Shown here piece after piece: positions 7,368 to 16,321 of a stretch of 64,000 nt of DNA (positions are counted from its first letter, which is position 1; every line of letters begins with the position of its first letter). A program made the position numbers and the translations under genes. Source of the DNA: RHLJ01 sp965601955 (GTDB lineage Bacteria; Bacteroidota; Rhodothermia; Balneolales; Balneolaceae); NCBI GenBank assembly GCA_965601955.1, contig OZ271855.1:1116001-1180000 (forward strand), given 5' to 3'. Below the pieces are notes generated by a model, which was given only the letters and a program-made list of their open reading frames with translations, did not search any database and had not been told where the DNA came from.

Positions 7368-8969
7368 ATGGGTATTAGAAAATTATTTCTGGGTTTAGTT
7401 TTTATGTTAATCGCAAGCAATGTAGCCGCGCAATATAGAAGCATGTCTAATTATGAGTTAAGAGAGATTCTCGAGGAGAAAAGTGAAGACGAGGATCTTC
7501 GGGGGGTATACGAAGTGCTCATCTCCCGATATATGCGTAGTGATATTGACTCAATGTATGCTTATGCCGAGGAGTTTCTTGAGTTTGCAAATGAAAGTGA
7601 GGATTTAGAAATCAAGCTTAGCGCCTACTATCAACTCGGAAGACACTACGCTGTAAAAGGTGTTTACGATGAAGCCATTAAAAACTTAATGGCGGCTTAT
7701 GATCTGAAATCAGAATCAAGCAGGTTGGGGCATGTTGGGCAAATCATTGGAATGCTAGGCTATGTGTATTATGCCGATGGTCAGTTTGAAACAGCAGCTG
7801 ATTATTATGAAGAAGCCCTCACCTATTTCGAAAGAGCAAACGCCCGCCGGCCAATTGCAATTTCTACCAGTACTTTAGGTAGTATTTATTTCCAGGCCAG
7901 GGAGTTCGATAAGGCAAAACAAAAATTTAAAGAAGCATTACAGATTAAGGAGGAATTAAAGGACACTCTTTTAATGAGTACGGATATCATAAATCTGGCT
8001 ATGCTATATGAAATGGAAGGGGAACTGGATTCTGCGTTAGTATATGCTTCCAGGTCCAGGGAAATCGATAAAAAGAACAATAACCTAATAGGTTTAACAG
8101 AAACCCTAAGGCACCTTTCTTCTATTAATCTGAAAATGGGGAACTACCAGGAAGCTGAACAGTTTGCTCTTGAGTCGCTTGAGAGTGCAAAGAATGTAGG
8201 GTCATTAACACTTGTGCGAGATGCTTACTACCTGCAGTATGTTGTTTTTAAAGAGGCAGGAAAACTTTCTCTTGCCCTTGAAAATCATGAACAATTCAAA
8301 GTCTATAGTGACAGCATCACGAACATAGATACCCGGGAAGAATTGGTTGAAGCTCAAGCCAGGTATGAAACTGAAAAAAAGGAACAGGAAATATTACTTC
8401 TTGAATCGGAAAACAGAGAAGCAAGATTAAAGATGCTGTTCTCTATTATAATAGGCTTAGTACTTTTGGTCGGAATATCTATTAGCTACAGGCAATCTTC
8501 AAAGCGAAAAGAGAGGGAAAGACAGCTAGAAGTACAAAGCATCCAAAGAGAACTGGAAAATTACGGAATGCTTATTAATGAAAAAGACAGCTTTATAACC
8601 AGTGTCATGAATAAGCTCACAGAAGTTGCCAGAGACCTGAAAAACTTTGAATCCAAAAAAGAGATTAACTCAGTAGTAGATTCGTTGCGAAGGACTACAA
8701 AAATTACTGGCGAAGAAGAGCAGTTACTTAACAGGATAGACCAGGTAAATAGTGGTTTTTTTAGAAGGCTGGATATTAAGGGTGGTTCCTTAACAAAGGG
8801 AGACAAGCGGCTTGCATCATTGGTTCAAATGGAACTTTCTAACAAAGAGATAGGAAATATTATTGGTATTAATACCCGGAGTGTGGTCCAGGCTAGATAT
8901 CGTCTTAAGAAGAAACTTAATCTCAATGCTGAAGAGGACTTGGTTGCCTATCTAAAAGAACTGGCCTAG
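7368..8969 (+). CDS. Membrane-bound TPR/HTH transcriptional regulator TPR2
   Basis: This is a tandem paralogue of the gene at 5375, 533 aa from the ATG at 7368. An in-frame TTG at 7350 would add six residues before the signal peptide, so the ATG is preferred. Order of parts: signal peptide (MGIRKLFLGLVFML..NVAAQ), TPR repeats (about 30-320; GQIIGMLGYVYYADGQFETA and ISTSTLGSIYFQAREF match TPR1), coiled coil, one transmembrane helix (about 355-375), coiled coil, and a LuxR/GerE-like HTH (about 480-530: DKRLASLVQMELSNKEIGN, VVQARYRLKKKL). The TPR segment just before the membrane and the HTH are the best-conserved parts between the two. Divergence elsewhere suggests different inputs read onto similar DNA sites (inference). 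Confidence 0.85.
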   Translation: MGIRKLFLGLVFMLIASNVAAQYRSMSNYELREILEEKSEDEDLRGVYEVLISRYMRSDIDSMYAYAEEFLEFANESEDLEIKLSAYYQLGRHYAVKGVYDEAIKNLMAAYDLKSESSRLGHVGQIIGMLGYVYYADGQFETAADYYEEALTYFERANARRPIAISTSTLGSIYFQAREFDKAKQKFKEALQIKEELKDTLLMSTDIINLAMLYEMEGELDSALVYASRSREIDKKNNNLIGLTETLRHLSSINLKMGNYQEAEQFALESLESAKNVGSLTLVRDAYYLQYVVFKEAGKLSLALENHEQFKVYSDSITNIDTREELVEAQARYETEKKEQEILLLESENREARLKMLFSIIIGLVLLVGISISYRQSSKRKERERQLEVQSIQRELENYGMLINEKDSFITSVMNKLTEVARDLKNFESKKEINSVVDSLRRTTKITGEEEQLLNRIDQVNSGFFRRLDIKGGSLTKGDKRLASLVQMELSNKEIGNIIGINTRSVVQARYRLKKKLNLNAEEDLVAYLKELA

Positions 8970-8970
8970 G

Positions 8971-11802
8971 TTAAAGGGCTATTCTGATAAAAAAGTCGAA
9001 ATTTGAATTGGGGTCATCTTCAAAAGCATCCGGTAAAAAGCTCTGCCTCAATACAAAGCTAATCGGAAGTACATTTAGCATCACATTATCAAAAATCAGT
9101 TCGCCACCATAAGATTTTTGCTGTTCTTTAAAATCAGCAAAAAACACATTGCGTTCGGCTATATCATAGAAAAGATTTAGCCTAATCCTTTTGAAATAAG
9201 CGAAGTTAAAAAACCCCCAATCGGGATATGCGATAGGTAATTGATAGTTAAAGGAAAGGCGGTAAATCTCATCATTAAAAGGATAAGCATAGCCACGAGC
9301 GTAATTGAATACATCAGAATATTGATAGGTATTTCGAAGAAGCTCTCTTTGGTATTCTCCCTCAATCAAAATGCCATGATTCCAGCCTACGCCTGGTAAA
9401 TACAGCCCGGCCTGAGCGTTAAATCGTTCTCCCTCAATTTCAGAAAGCGATTTTGAGAAATACATTAGAAGGTATTGCCCAAAACGAGGTTGTACATTTT
9501 GGAGCGCTTGTCTTCTGATATTGTAGGATACTGCAGTAAGTTCTAAAGAAGTAAGGTTATCAGAAGCATTTGCTATTGAAAAACGATTGCCTAATTGGTA
9601 GGCAGCCAGGTTACCGGAAAGTGTTAACCCCGTTGTGTAATTTCCTCTTTGCCAGATAAGGGGAATTGAGACCCCGGCGCTTATTTTATTTTGAGAAAAG
9701 CTATCAACAAATAGTACTGAATCGGTGTCGGTTTCTGAATAAACAATAGGATTACGATCAGAGTTGAATCCTGAGACATTTATAACTGGGAAATACCTGG
9801 CATACTGAGCAGATATACCATATCGAAATGCGTCTTCATTTTGATTATATCCGCCAATTAGGTTCGCGTTAAAATCACTGAGAATATTTGTGAAGCCAAG
9901 CCTTGCATAAGCTTCGCTGGTACCTCCTGATACTCCCCAGTCATGCAACTTTGTTCCTTTTAAAAATCCTCTATATGGTTTTGATTCAAGCCTTGTGTCT
10001 GGGATTTTATCAAGAATATCCTCTTCGTACTCTGCAAGCCTAACATTATACCTGTCCATATCTATAGGCTCCTCAGGAGTAATAGTATGTTGGAGGGACT
10101 CACTAATTGATAGCGAACTTAGTACTGATCCCATCTCAGTGAACTCTGTAAATACTATTCGCTTTCCGTCAGGGGAAATATCTGGTTGGTAGGCCCCGAT
10201 TTTTGCAGAAGTAAGCTGGGTAATTGTCTGAGATCCGTTTATATCGACTGAATAAATGTTATCAATTCCCGAATATGAAGCTGAATAAACCACTCTTTCA
10301 TTACCTACAGATATTCTCCCGATGGTATGCTGAGTCCAGGGGGATAATTGTGAAATTTGATCGCTTTCCAGATCGTATTTAAAAATGGCTAAACGGCTAT
10401 TTCTCTTTCCCAGGTAAATAATAGCGTCACCACCTGTAGACCAGGAGGGATATGAGATGACATGGCTTTCGGGGTTTTGTAGAAGACGGATTGTATACCC
10501 ATTCTTTGAATCTAATAGTATGATATTCGATTCCAGCTCCTCTGTATACCGTGCAGCTGCTATCTTCGAACCATCGGGTGAAACTTCCGGGGAGAAAAGC
10601 TTGGTTTTATTAGCTACTACTTTTTTTTCTCCAGTTTCAAAATCATAGGTAACTACTTTCGTGTAATTTCTATTGGCCCACCTGGCATCTCGTTCATATT
10701 CAGTCCATGCCAGCATATTGTTTGAAGTAGAGAGGTAAGATGAAATGGAAGAACCTGTTGATGTAACTTTCCTTGAGTATCCTTTATCCAAATGATAGAT
10801 GGCCCTGGTTTTTTGGAAGCTGGCACTTAAGTAAACAAGGCTTCCATTATTTAGATACTGAGGGTAACTATGGTTGGTAAAGGTCTTCTGTTTTTGTGTA
10901 AGAGGTTGATGTTTAGTTAACTCAAGGCTTGCAAGCTCGTCCTCCCACTGCTTTTTTAGCTCGGTATAAGAGGCTTTATACATTGCCGGAGCCCTCATTC
11001 CTGTATGAATATTCATTGCTCCTGAAAAGGGATAAATAATGGTCCGGTAAGAACCCGCATCAGCTAACACTTTTTTCCAAATCTCCGGGCCATATTTATT
11101 TCTTCCATAATTGACCATGGCATGGCCAAGCCGATAATGATTTGGTACTAAGTCTTTGTATGAGCCATTTCTGGCTTTCATGTAAGAATAATCAATATCG
11201 TTTAGCAAAAGTGCTCTTTGTTCTTTGAAAAAAGAAGCATTCCGGCCTCTTCCCCCACTTGTCAACACTGTTTCAGAACTAATGGCATCTCCTTCAAAAT
11301 ACCAGTTAGGGATGGCAAGAAACATAGAGCCGGCCCAACCTCCCTGCCCTTGAGTAACATGAAAGAATTTGGTTACCCACCTGTTAGCATTAGAAAACTG
11401 AAGAGCATGCCGGTATTCATGAATAGCCAACCCATCCAGCCAATCCACTGATCCAAGAATTTGATTGTTTTGAAAAGGAGTGGCAAAAAACTCGCTTCGA
11501 TAAGGGGAGAGGCCTACATAGCCATTAGAAATGACCTGGTTGGTTTGGAGTACGATATCGATCTTTTTGGTATTAGTGCCAACCGTATAAAGTTGATTGG
11601 CATGCATATAATTGATCAGGTTCGCGATTCGATTCGCCTGATCATATTCCCCACTAGGATAAATAACTCTTACAACAGGAGTATTAATTTGACTCCATGT
11701 AACTGAGGGGGGATGTCCTCCAAGTTGAATCTGAGAAAAGGAGTTTTGCCATGGAAAAAGAAGAAATGAAAAGAGAACGAATATTCGTAGAAGAATTGAC
11801 AA
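8971..11802 (-). CDS. Secreted metalloprotease-like protein with TolB-type propeller and C-terminal barrel
   Basis: This 943-aa protein has a signal peptide (residues 1-24, ending NSFSQ). Residues 125-175 carry a gluzincin-type zinc site: H128-E129-Y-R-H132 (AIHEYRHALQF) and a downstream glutamate in PNWYFEGDA (E170), the pattern of the peptidase MA clan. Residues about 310-590 contain TolB/PD40-type propeller blades (FSPEVSPDGSKIAAARY, SYPSWSTGGDAIIYL, AYQPDISPDGKRIVFTEF). The last 300 residues are amphipathic strands ending in FDFFIRIAL, as in an outer-membrane beta-barrel. It is probably a surface or outer-membrane processing protease; the substrate is unknown. It is convergent with TPR2, only one base apart, and lies downstream of ZnR2 on the same strand. 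Confidence 0.75.
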   Translation of the reverse strand: MSILLRIFVLFSFLLFPWQNSFSQIQLGGHPPSVTWSQINTPVVRVIYPSGEYDQANRIANLINYMHANQLYTVGTNTKKIDIVLQTNQVISNGYVGLSPYRSEFFATPFQNNQILGSVDWLDGLAIHEYRHALQFSNANRWVTKFFHVTQGQGGWAGSMFLAIPNWYFEGDAISSETVLTSGGRGRNASFFKEQRALLLNDIDYSYMKARNGSYKDLVPNHYRLGHAMVNYGRNKYGPEIWKKVLADAGSYRTIIYPFSGAMNIHTGMRAPAMYKASYTELKKQWEDELASLELTKHQPLTQKQKTFTNHSYPQYLNNGSLVYLSASFQKTRAIYHLDKGYSRKVTSTGSSISSYLSTSNNMLAWTEYERDARWANRNYTKVVTYDFETGEKKVVANKTKLFSPEVSPDGSKIAAARYTEELESNIILLDSKNGYTIRLLQNPESHVISYPSWSTGGDAIIYLGKRNSRLAIFKYDLESDQISQLSPWTQHTIGRISVGNERVVYSASYSGIDNIYSVDINGSQTITQLTSAKIGAYQPDISPDGKRIVFTEFTEMGSVLSSLSISESLQHTITPEEPIDMDRYNVRLAEYEEDILDKIPDTRLESKPYRGFLKGTKLHDWGVSGGTSEAYARLGFTNILSDFNANLIGGYNQNEDAFRYGISAQYARYFPVINVSGFNSDRNPIVYSETDTDSVLFVDSFSQNKISAGVSIPLIWQRGNYTTGLTLSGNLAAYQLGNRFSIANASDNLTSLELTAVSYNIRRQALQNVQPRFGQYLLMYFSKSLSEIEGERFNAQAGLYLPGVGWNHGILIEGEYQRELLRNTYQYSDVFNYARGYAYPFNDEIYRLSFNYQLPIAYPDWGFFNFAYFKRIRLNLFYDIAERNVFFADFKEQQKSYGGELIFDNVMLNVLPISFVLRQSFLPDAFEDDPNSNFDFFIRIAL

Positions 11803-11918
11803 AGCAGATGTTTTAATAATACTTCAAGAAGATAAATACCGGTGTTATTACAACCTAGTATTACTATAATCTCTAAAACAACGGTGATTCAGTCAGATGA
11901 GTATTTTAAAAATGAGCT

Positions 11919-12203
11919 TCAAGCGAATAATGAGAAGAAGTCTTTTAAAAAGGAAAGCCTTTTTTTGGAGTGATGTTTATGGTGAGCATTAATATTTCGG
12001 AGTTTCCTTTTACATCCCTGGCAAGCCAATTTTTGTTCTCCCTCATGATCAATCTCTGACAATTCCACAATATAATTCCCCACTTTTCGCATTTTCCCTT
12101 CCTGCGAATTGCAAAAGTCACAACTCCTGTTGGAGTCAAACTCTTTAATATCTGTACTGTCCTTCTTTTCTTTAGCCACTAGTCTTCTTCCAATTATACC
12201 CAT
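11919..12203 (-). CDS. Small zinc-ribbon protein ZnR2
   Basis: This 94-aa protein has zinc-ribbon Cys pairs C28-x2-C31 and C61-x2-C64, separated by 29 residues exactly as in ZnR1 (4892-5149). Shared motifs are RSC..C, QEGK, VGNYIVEL (VGDFLVKL in ZnR1), CQGCKRK and a C-terminal KKRLSFL. It has a longer Lys/Asp-rich N-terminus and a His-rich linker (NAHHKHHSKK). There is no signal peptide. A TGTAG direct repeat lies 37 bp upstream of its start. Function is unknown; a role as a partner or target of the TPR/HTH regulators is suggested only by context. Confidence 0.7.
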   Translation of the reverse strand: MGIIGRRLVAKEKKDSTDIKEFDSNRSCDFCNSQEGKMRKVGNYIVELSEIDHEGEQKLACQGCKRKLRNINAHHKHHSKKRLSFLKDFFSLFA

Positions 12204-12240
12204 GGCGATAATAGGTTATTAAAAGAAGAATTCCAGTACC

Positions 12241-12256
12241 TGTAGAGTTTTTGTAG
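12241..12256. promoter_or_regulatory. TGTAG-N6-TGTAG direct repeat, site 4
   Basis: TGTAG pentamers at 12241 and 12252 (11-bp phase) lie in the 121-bp gap upstream of ZnR2 and downstream of the T9SS cargo gene, both on the minus strand. Relative to ZnR2 the repeat reads on the opposite strand, as site 1 does relative to ZnR1. Confidence 0.6.
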
Positions 12257-12324
12257 ACTTTTTTTTCTTTAAAGAAAAGAAGAAATCAGGCTACTTAATC
12301 ATTTCTTAAAACTAGTATTTGCAA

Positions 12325-15300
12325 TCATTTGATTAGCAGAAGCTTTTTTGTGAGTACTTTTTTCGAAGATGAAAGTCGGTAGATATACATTCCACTAGAA
12401 AGTGAAGAAGCATCGAAAACAGCAGTGTATCGACCTGCTTGGGTTAATTCACGATCGATCAGGGTAGCAACTTTTCGACCCAAAATGTCAAACACCTCAA
12501 GGCTTATCTCTCCTGCTTCAGGTATCCCAAAAGAAATATTGGTGGTTGGGTTAAAGGGATTCGGATAGTTTTGGAGTAATTCTATTTCAGTAGGCATTCC
12601 GTCTATCTCTTCTGTTCCCGTAAGCTGTTGTACAGAAAGTACAAAGCTTGTTGAAGCAGAGAGCTCACCATCAGATACAGTCACTTCGATCGTACTTTCG
12701 CCGATGAATGCTGGGTCTGGAGTTATAGTAAGGATCATGTTTGAAAAAGTAGCGACCAGAGCTGAGGTATCAGTTTCTGCGGTTAGGCTAATACCGTCCC
12801 CATCCGGGTCAGATGCAATGATAATTCTCATGAAGGTTTCACCAGCAGCTGCAGAAGTATCAGAAAGCGCAGCAATAAAAGGAGGCTGATTGATACTATT
12901 AACGAAGACTCTAAAGCTTGTTGATGAAGTATTGAATCCATCAAACACATTAATTGTAATCGTAGCTACTCCTGAAAAATCATCGTTCAGAACTAAAGTT
13001 AAAATAGAACCCTCAAGAGAAGCCTGAACCGCATTTGTATCTGAAGAAACAGAGATGGTTAGCATATCATCTTCATTATCAGAAGCCATTACCGCGGTGA
13101 TAAAAGTAGCCCCTTTTTCTAAAGTTGTATCATTAATGGACGCTAAGAAAGGAGGCTCATTGATCGCCATAGAAGCTTGTCCAAGTCCAATAATGGATGT
13201 TTTATCAACAGGAATAGTTAATGTGTCGCCTTGTTTTGAGAACCCCGGGATTGCATTCCATACTGAGAGGTCTTCGTCATACTGAAAGGCGGAATGATTC
13301 ACAGCCAATGCGGAATCTACAATCTCAACAAAAGCCGCTTTATTGAATGTGATATTTTGTATCGAACTATCGGTGTCAAAAGAGCCAAACACATAGGATT
13401 GATCGATATTGATTTCGGATTCTTCAATAAAAGGACTTGGAGTTAATGCTGACCCGAAGAAGAAATTATCGGTTTCCAGTACCGTTGAATCCTGGAAAAT
13501 AAGCCGGGTATCTTTGAACCATTCCAGGGTGTCTCTTTCAATTCCGAATTCCTGATCCACGATTAGTTCAAAGTCATCAGAAATTGCGGAGGATACAAAG
13601 AGAAGAACACCTCCTTTAATGGTATTGCTGGATTCATCTATCTCGGTGATTTCAATCAGGCCATGCGAGATACTTCCTTGTGCTCCCAAACCAAACTCAC
13701 TGATGTCAGGAGGGAGCATATTTTCAATTAAAGGAGCCTGATCTCCCACTTGTAGTACTCCAAGGTCTATTAAGGAATCGCTTGCCTGAAGTTTGAATTC
13801 AGTTCCATAAAGCTCGAACACGCCTGAAGCAGCAGGCAGGCTATAAAAGTCGGAAGTTAAGTCCAGATCAATATTGAAGAAAAAGGGCTTAGGGTTATCA
13901 GTAATAAAAGGTGCTCCCATTATTTTTGGATTGGAAAAGAATTGTTGTTGTACAAATACATCAACCGAATAAGCCATCGATTTTTTGAGAGATTTACCAA
14001 GAATATCAGTTCTGGCTGTATTTAATAGAGCTCTTCTCACACCATTAGCGGAAAGTTCTTTGAGTAATCCCCCAACGTTTATACTACCTCCAGTTCCGGT
14101 AATAGACGTTCCGGGAACATCCTGTACCAGTTTATGAAACGAGCTTTGCACATCTATCCAGGCATTCTGGTAATCGTCATAATCAGACTGGCTGAGATTT
14201 CCGGTTCCAATATTGTCCAATAGCTTTCGGTACTTTTGCCCCACATTATCGACTCGTTCCTTGAATCTCTTCATACTACTGTACGCCTTCAGTGGATTAA
14301 GGCCTTTAATAGTTTCTGTGATGGAAAGCCCAAGTAAGTATTGCCCATATTTATGGGTGGCGTTGTTCACGGCTCCTCCCTCAGTAAAGAAGATACCTTC
14401 TCCTAATAACCATCCATCAGGATCTCCCACATTGTTAGGGGTATAGATGGAGATTTTTTCTTGAGTCATGGATTGTCCGATGGGGCGGGTGTTTGATTTA
14501 TAAGTCCCGAACGCTTCCCCATTTTCTCCTGAGGTTAATCGAAGTGCCAATGGCGCATCAGGTACATTTCCCTTAGATGGAATGATTACGACATTCGTAT
14601 TTGACGGTACTGGAATACCTCTTGAATCAAATATCTTGGCTTCGATGTTGGTAACAATGCTTCCGGCTTTAATGGTTTTAGGTTTCATAGTCACCTCTGC
14701 ATAATCAGGGCCGATAACGATAGGTACATTACTTAAGTCCTCCGGCGTCAATTCGCTTTCGAAAGGAATATTCCAAAACACCTGGCCTGGGAATTGACAT
14801 GGATTCCCGCAATCGAAGGCTGCAGCCCATGCTTTCATCTCTATTCCACTATAAATCTCTTCATAAGTAAATGTCTGGTTATTGAATAAGCTTTTTGGGG
14901 CCACATTTGCATATGGGGCATGATAGGTTAGCTGTGCTTCACCACGGTTATCCATTCTTAAGAAAGCTGTTTTATCTCCTCCAAATCCTTCTACCAGAAA
15001 CACGCCTTTCCCTGTTACTTTTCCTGTTATGCCAACCAGTCCAATGGATTGAAGGTTAATAGCGATCGGAGTGCCTTCGGGTACTGATCTTCCGCGGCTG
15101 TCCTCTACTGAAATGAAAACCTCAGCGCTTTCGGCGTGTAATGCAGAGGTGAAAACATATTTGTCATTTTCCTTGCTGATGGTGCCAAAGGATACTTTGT
15201 TAGAACCTACTAGTACCGGAGGGACGCTCTGGGCAACATCAATGTCCAGTGTATTGATAGACAAGAGCAAATTATTAGGGTCGAAAAAGTCCTGGCTTAC

Positions 15301-16302
15301 GCCCGAAATTTCTTTTATCGCTGCATACCCGATATCCCCGAATCCTTCTTCCGCTTCCCACCATGGCATTTTATAGTACTCCCATGCAGCATCCTCAGAA
15401 TAATTCAGGTCTTTGAATATGCGATTATACCAATCAGTGAATGGGGGAGGGACCATTAAAGGAGCGAAATAGTCGATCACCAGTTCCCCGTTTTCACCTG
15501 CAATCAGAATATAGTCGCTAAAGCCACCTTCCTGAGGTTCCTTAATTACTTGATCGGAAGGGATTGTGCCAGGATGGTTTAATCGAATACCAAACGGGGT
15601 ACCCGCAGGCACGGGATTATCCATTCCGTCGTAGATAACAAACTTGAGTTCTGCTTTTTCAGGACTTACTCCACTTGCCGTGAAGATATACTCGTCGTTG
15701 TTTTTGCTCTTTGTGGTAACTATACCATAGCTAGGCCCCAGAAGTACTGGAGTAACGCTCTCTTTTTTTAGTGGGATATTGGCTACCAGCTGGGCAGATT
15801 GTTCATTTTCAGGATTAGGAATGTTCACTGCTACAACCAGCGAACTCCAGCTGTAATATTTCAATTCATTTTGTTCATCGTGTTTCTCCCAAATGAAGGC
15901 CAATGAGCTATCGATGTACTGATCCTGGAAAGAGCGGAACCCCCTGGGGGTATAATCAGGAATGTAGTCTACTGTAATTCTCCCTTCAGCATTTGTTTTG
16001 AAATAGAAAACCCCACCTCCGGTATTATTTCCACTTTCTTCTACTTTAAAGAGTGTCGACCCTTCTACACTTCCATAATTAATGGAAAGGGCTACAGGAG
16101 TGTTTTCGGGAACAGGGTTACCATCCTCGAATACAGTAATTGTGAATTCCGCAGTTTTTTGAGGAAACTCAGCGGAACTAAATACATACTTGGACGAACT
16201 TTCCCACAAAGCCGAGTCAGGTGTCTGAGCCTGGGGATTATCCGGGCTTAGAAAAAAGGCGATTACAATTGAAAGAGCAGAAAAACGATTGAAAGACTTC
16301 AT
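12325..16302 (-). CDS. T9SS-sorted surface protein with tandem Ig-like repeats
   Basis: This 1325-aa secreted protein has a signal peptide (ending NPQAQ). Four units of about 170 residues recur near positions 57, 228, 400 and 560, each with a YVF(S/T)(S/A) strand followed by D..G.PVP.(N/G)TP and a Big_1/invasin-like beta pattern (FEDGNPVPENTPVALSIN, YDGMDNPVPAGTPFGIRL, EDSRGRSVPEGTPIAINL). Near residues 1065 and 1150 are two Ig/cadherin-like domains starting NEPPFLASINDTT and NQPPFIAALSDTS. The last 85 residues are a type A T9SS sorting domain (LQNYPNPFNPTTNISFGIP, FDILGRKV, GMYIYRL, KKLLLIK). It is expected on the cell surface or secreted. It follows a lipoprotein gene by 19 bp, so the two are probably one operon. 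Confidence 0.88.
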   Translation of the reverse strand: MKSFNRFSALSIVIAFFLSPDNPQAQTPDSALWESSSKYVFSSAEFPQKTAEFTITVFEDGNPVPENTPVALSINYGSVEGSTLFKVEESGNNTGGGVFYFKTNAEGRITVDYIPDYTPRGFRSFQDQYIDSSLAFIWEKHDEQNELKYYSWSSLVVAVNIPNPENEQSAQLVANIPLKKESVTPVLLGPSYGIVTTKSKNNDEYIFTASGVSPEKAELKFVIYDGMDNPVPAGTPFGIRLNHPGTIPSDQVIKEPQEGGFSDYILIAGENGELVIDYFAPLMVPPPFTDWYNRIFKDLNYSEDAAWEYYKMPWWEAEEGFGDIGYAAIKEISGVSQDFFDPNNLLLSINTLDIDVAQSVPPVLVGSNKVSFGTISKENDKYVFTSALHAESAEVFISVEDSRGRSVPEGTPIAINLQSIGLVGITGKVTGKGVFLVEGFGGDKTAFLRMDNRGEAQLTYHAPYANVAPKSLFNNQTFTYEEIYSGIEMKAWAAAFDCGNPCQFPGQVFWNIPFESELTPEDLSNVPIVIGPDYAEVTMKPKTIKAGSIVTNIEAKIFDSRGIPVPSNTNVVIIPSKGNVPDAPLALRLTSGENGEAFGTYKSNTRPIGQSMTQEKISIYTPNNVGDPDGWLLGEGIFFTEGGAVNNATHKYGQYLLGLSITETIKGLNPLKAYSSMKRFKERVDNVGQKYRKLLDNIGTGNLSQSDYDDYQNAWIDVQSSFHKLVQDVPGTSITGTGGSINVGGLLKELSANGVRRALLNTARTDILGKSLKKSMAYSVDVFVQQQFFSNPKIMGAPFITDNPKPFFFNIDLDLTSDFYSLPAASGVFELYGTEFKLQASDSLIDLGVLQVGDQAPLIENMLPPDISEFGLGAQGSISHGLIEITEIDESSNTIKGGVLLFVSSAISDDFELIVDQEFGIERDTLEWFKDTRLIFQDSTVLETDNFFFGSALTPSPFIEESEINIDQSYVFGSFDTDSSIQNITFNKAAFVEIVDSALAVNHSAFQYDEDLSVWNAIPGFSKQGDTLTIPVDKTSIIGLGQASMAINEPPFLASINDTTLEKGATFITAVMASDNEDDMLTISVSSDTNAVQASLEGSILTLVLNDDFSGVATITINVFDGFNTSSTSFRVFVNSINQPPFIAALSDTSAAAGETFMRIIIASDPDGDGISLTAETDTSALVATFSNMILTITPDPAFIGESTIEVTVSDGELSASTSFVLSVQQLTGTEEIDGMPTEIELLQNYPNPFNPTTNISFGIPEAGEISLEVFDILGRKVATLIDRELTQAGRYTAVFDASSLSSGMYIYRLSSSKKVLTKKLLLIK

Positions 16303-16321
16303 TATATACCCCGATTATTCG

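Noticed and set aside
5227..12256. TGTAG repeats as a CRISPR array or LytTR sites
   Set aside because: Units are too short and dispersed for CRISPR, and neither the sequence nor the 11-bp phase matches the usual LytTR pattern (about 9-bp units spaced about 12 bp).
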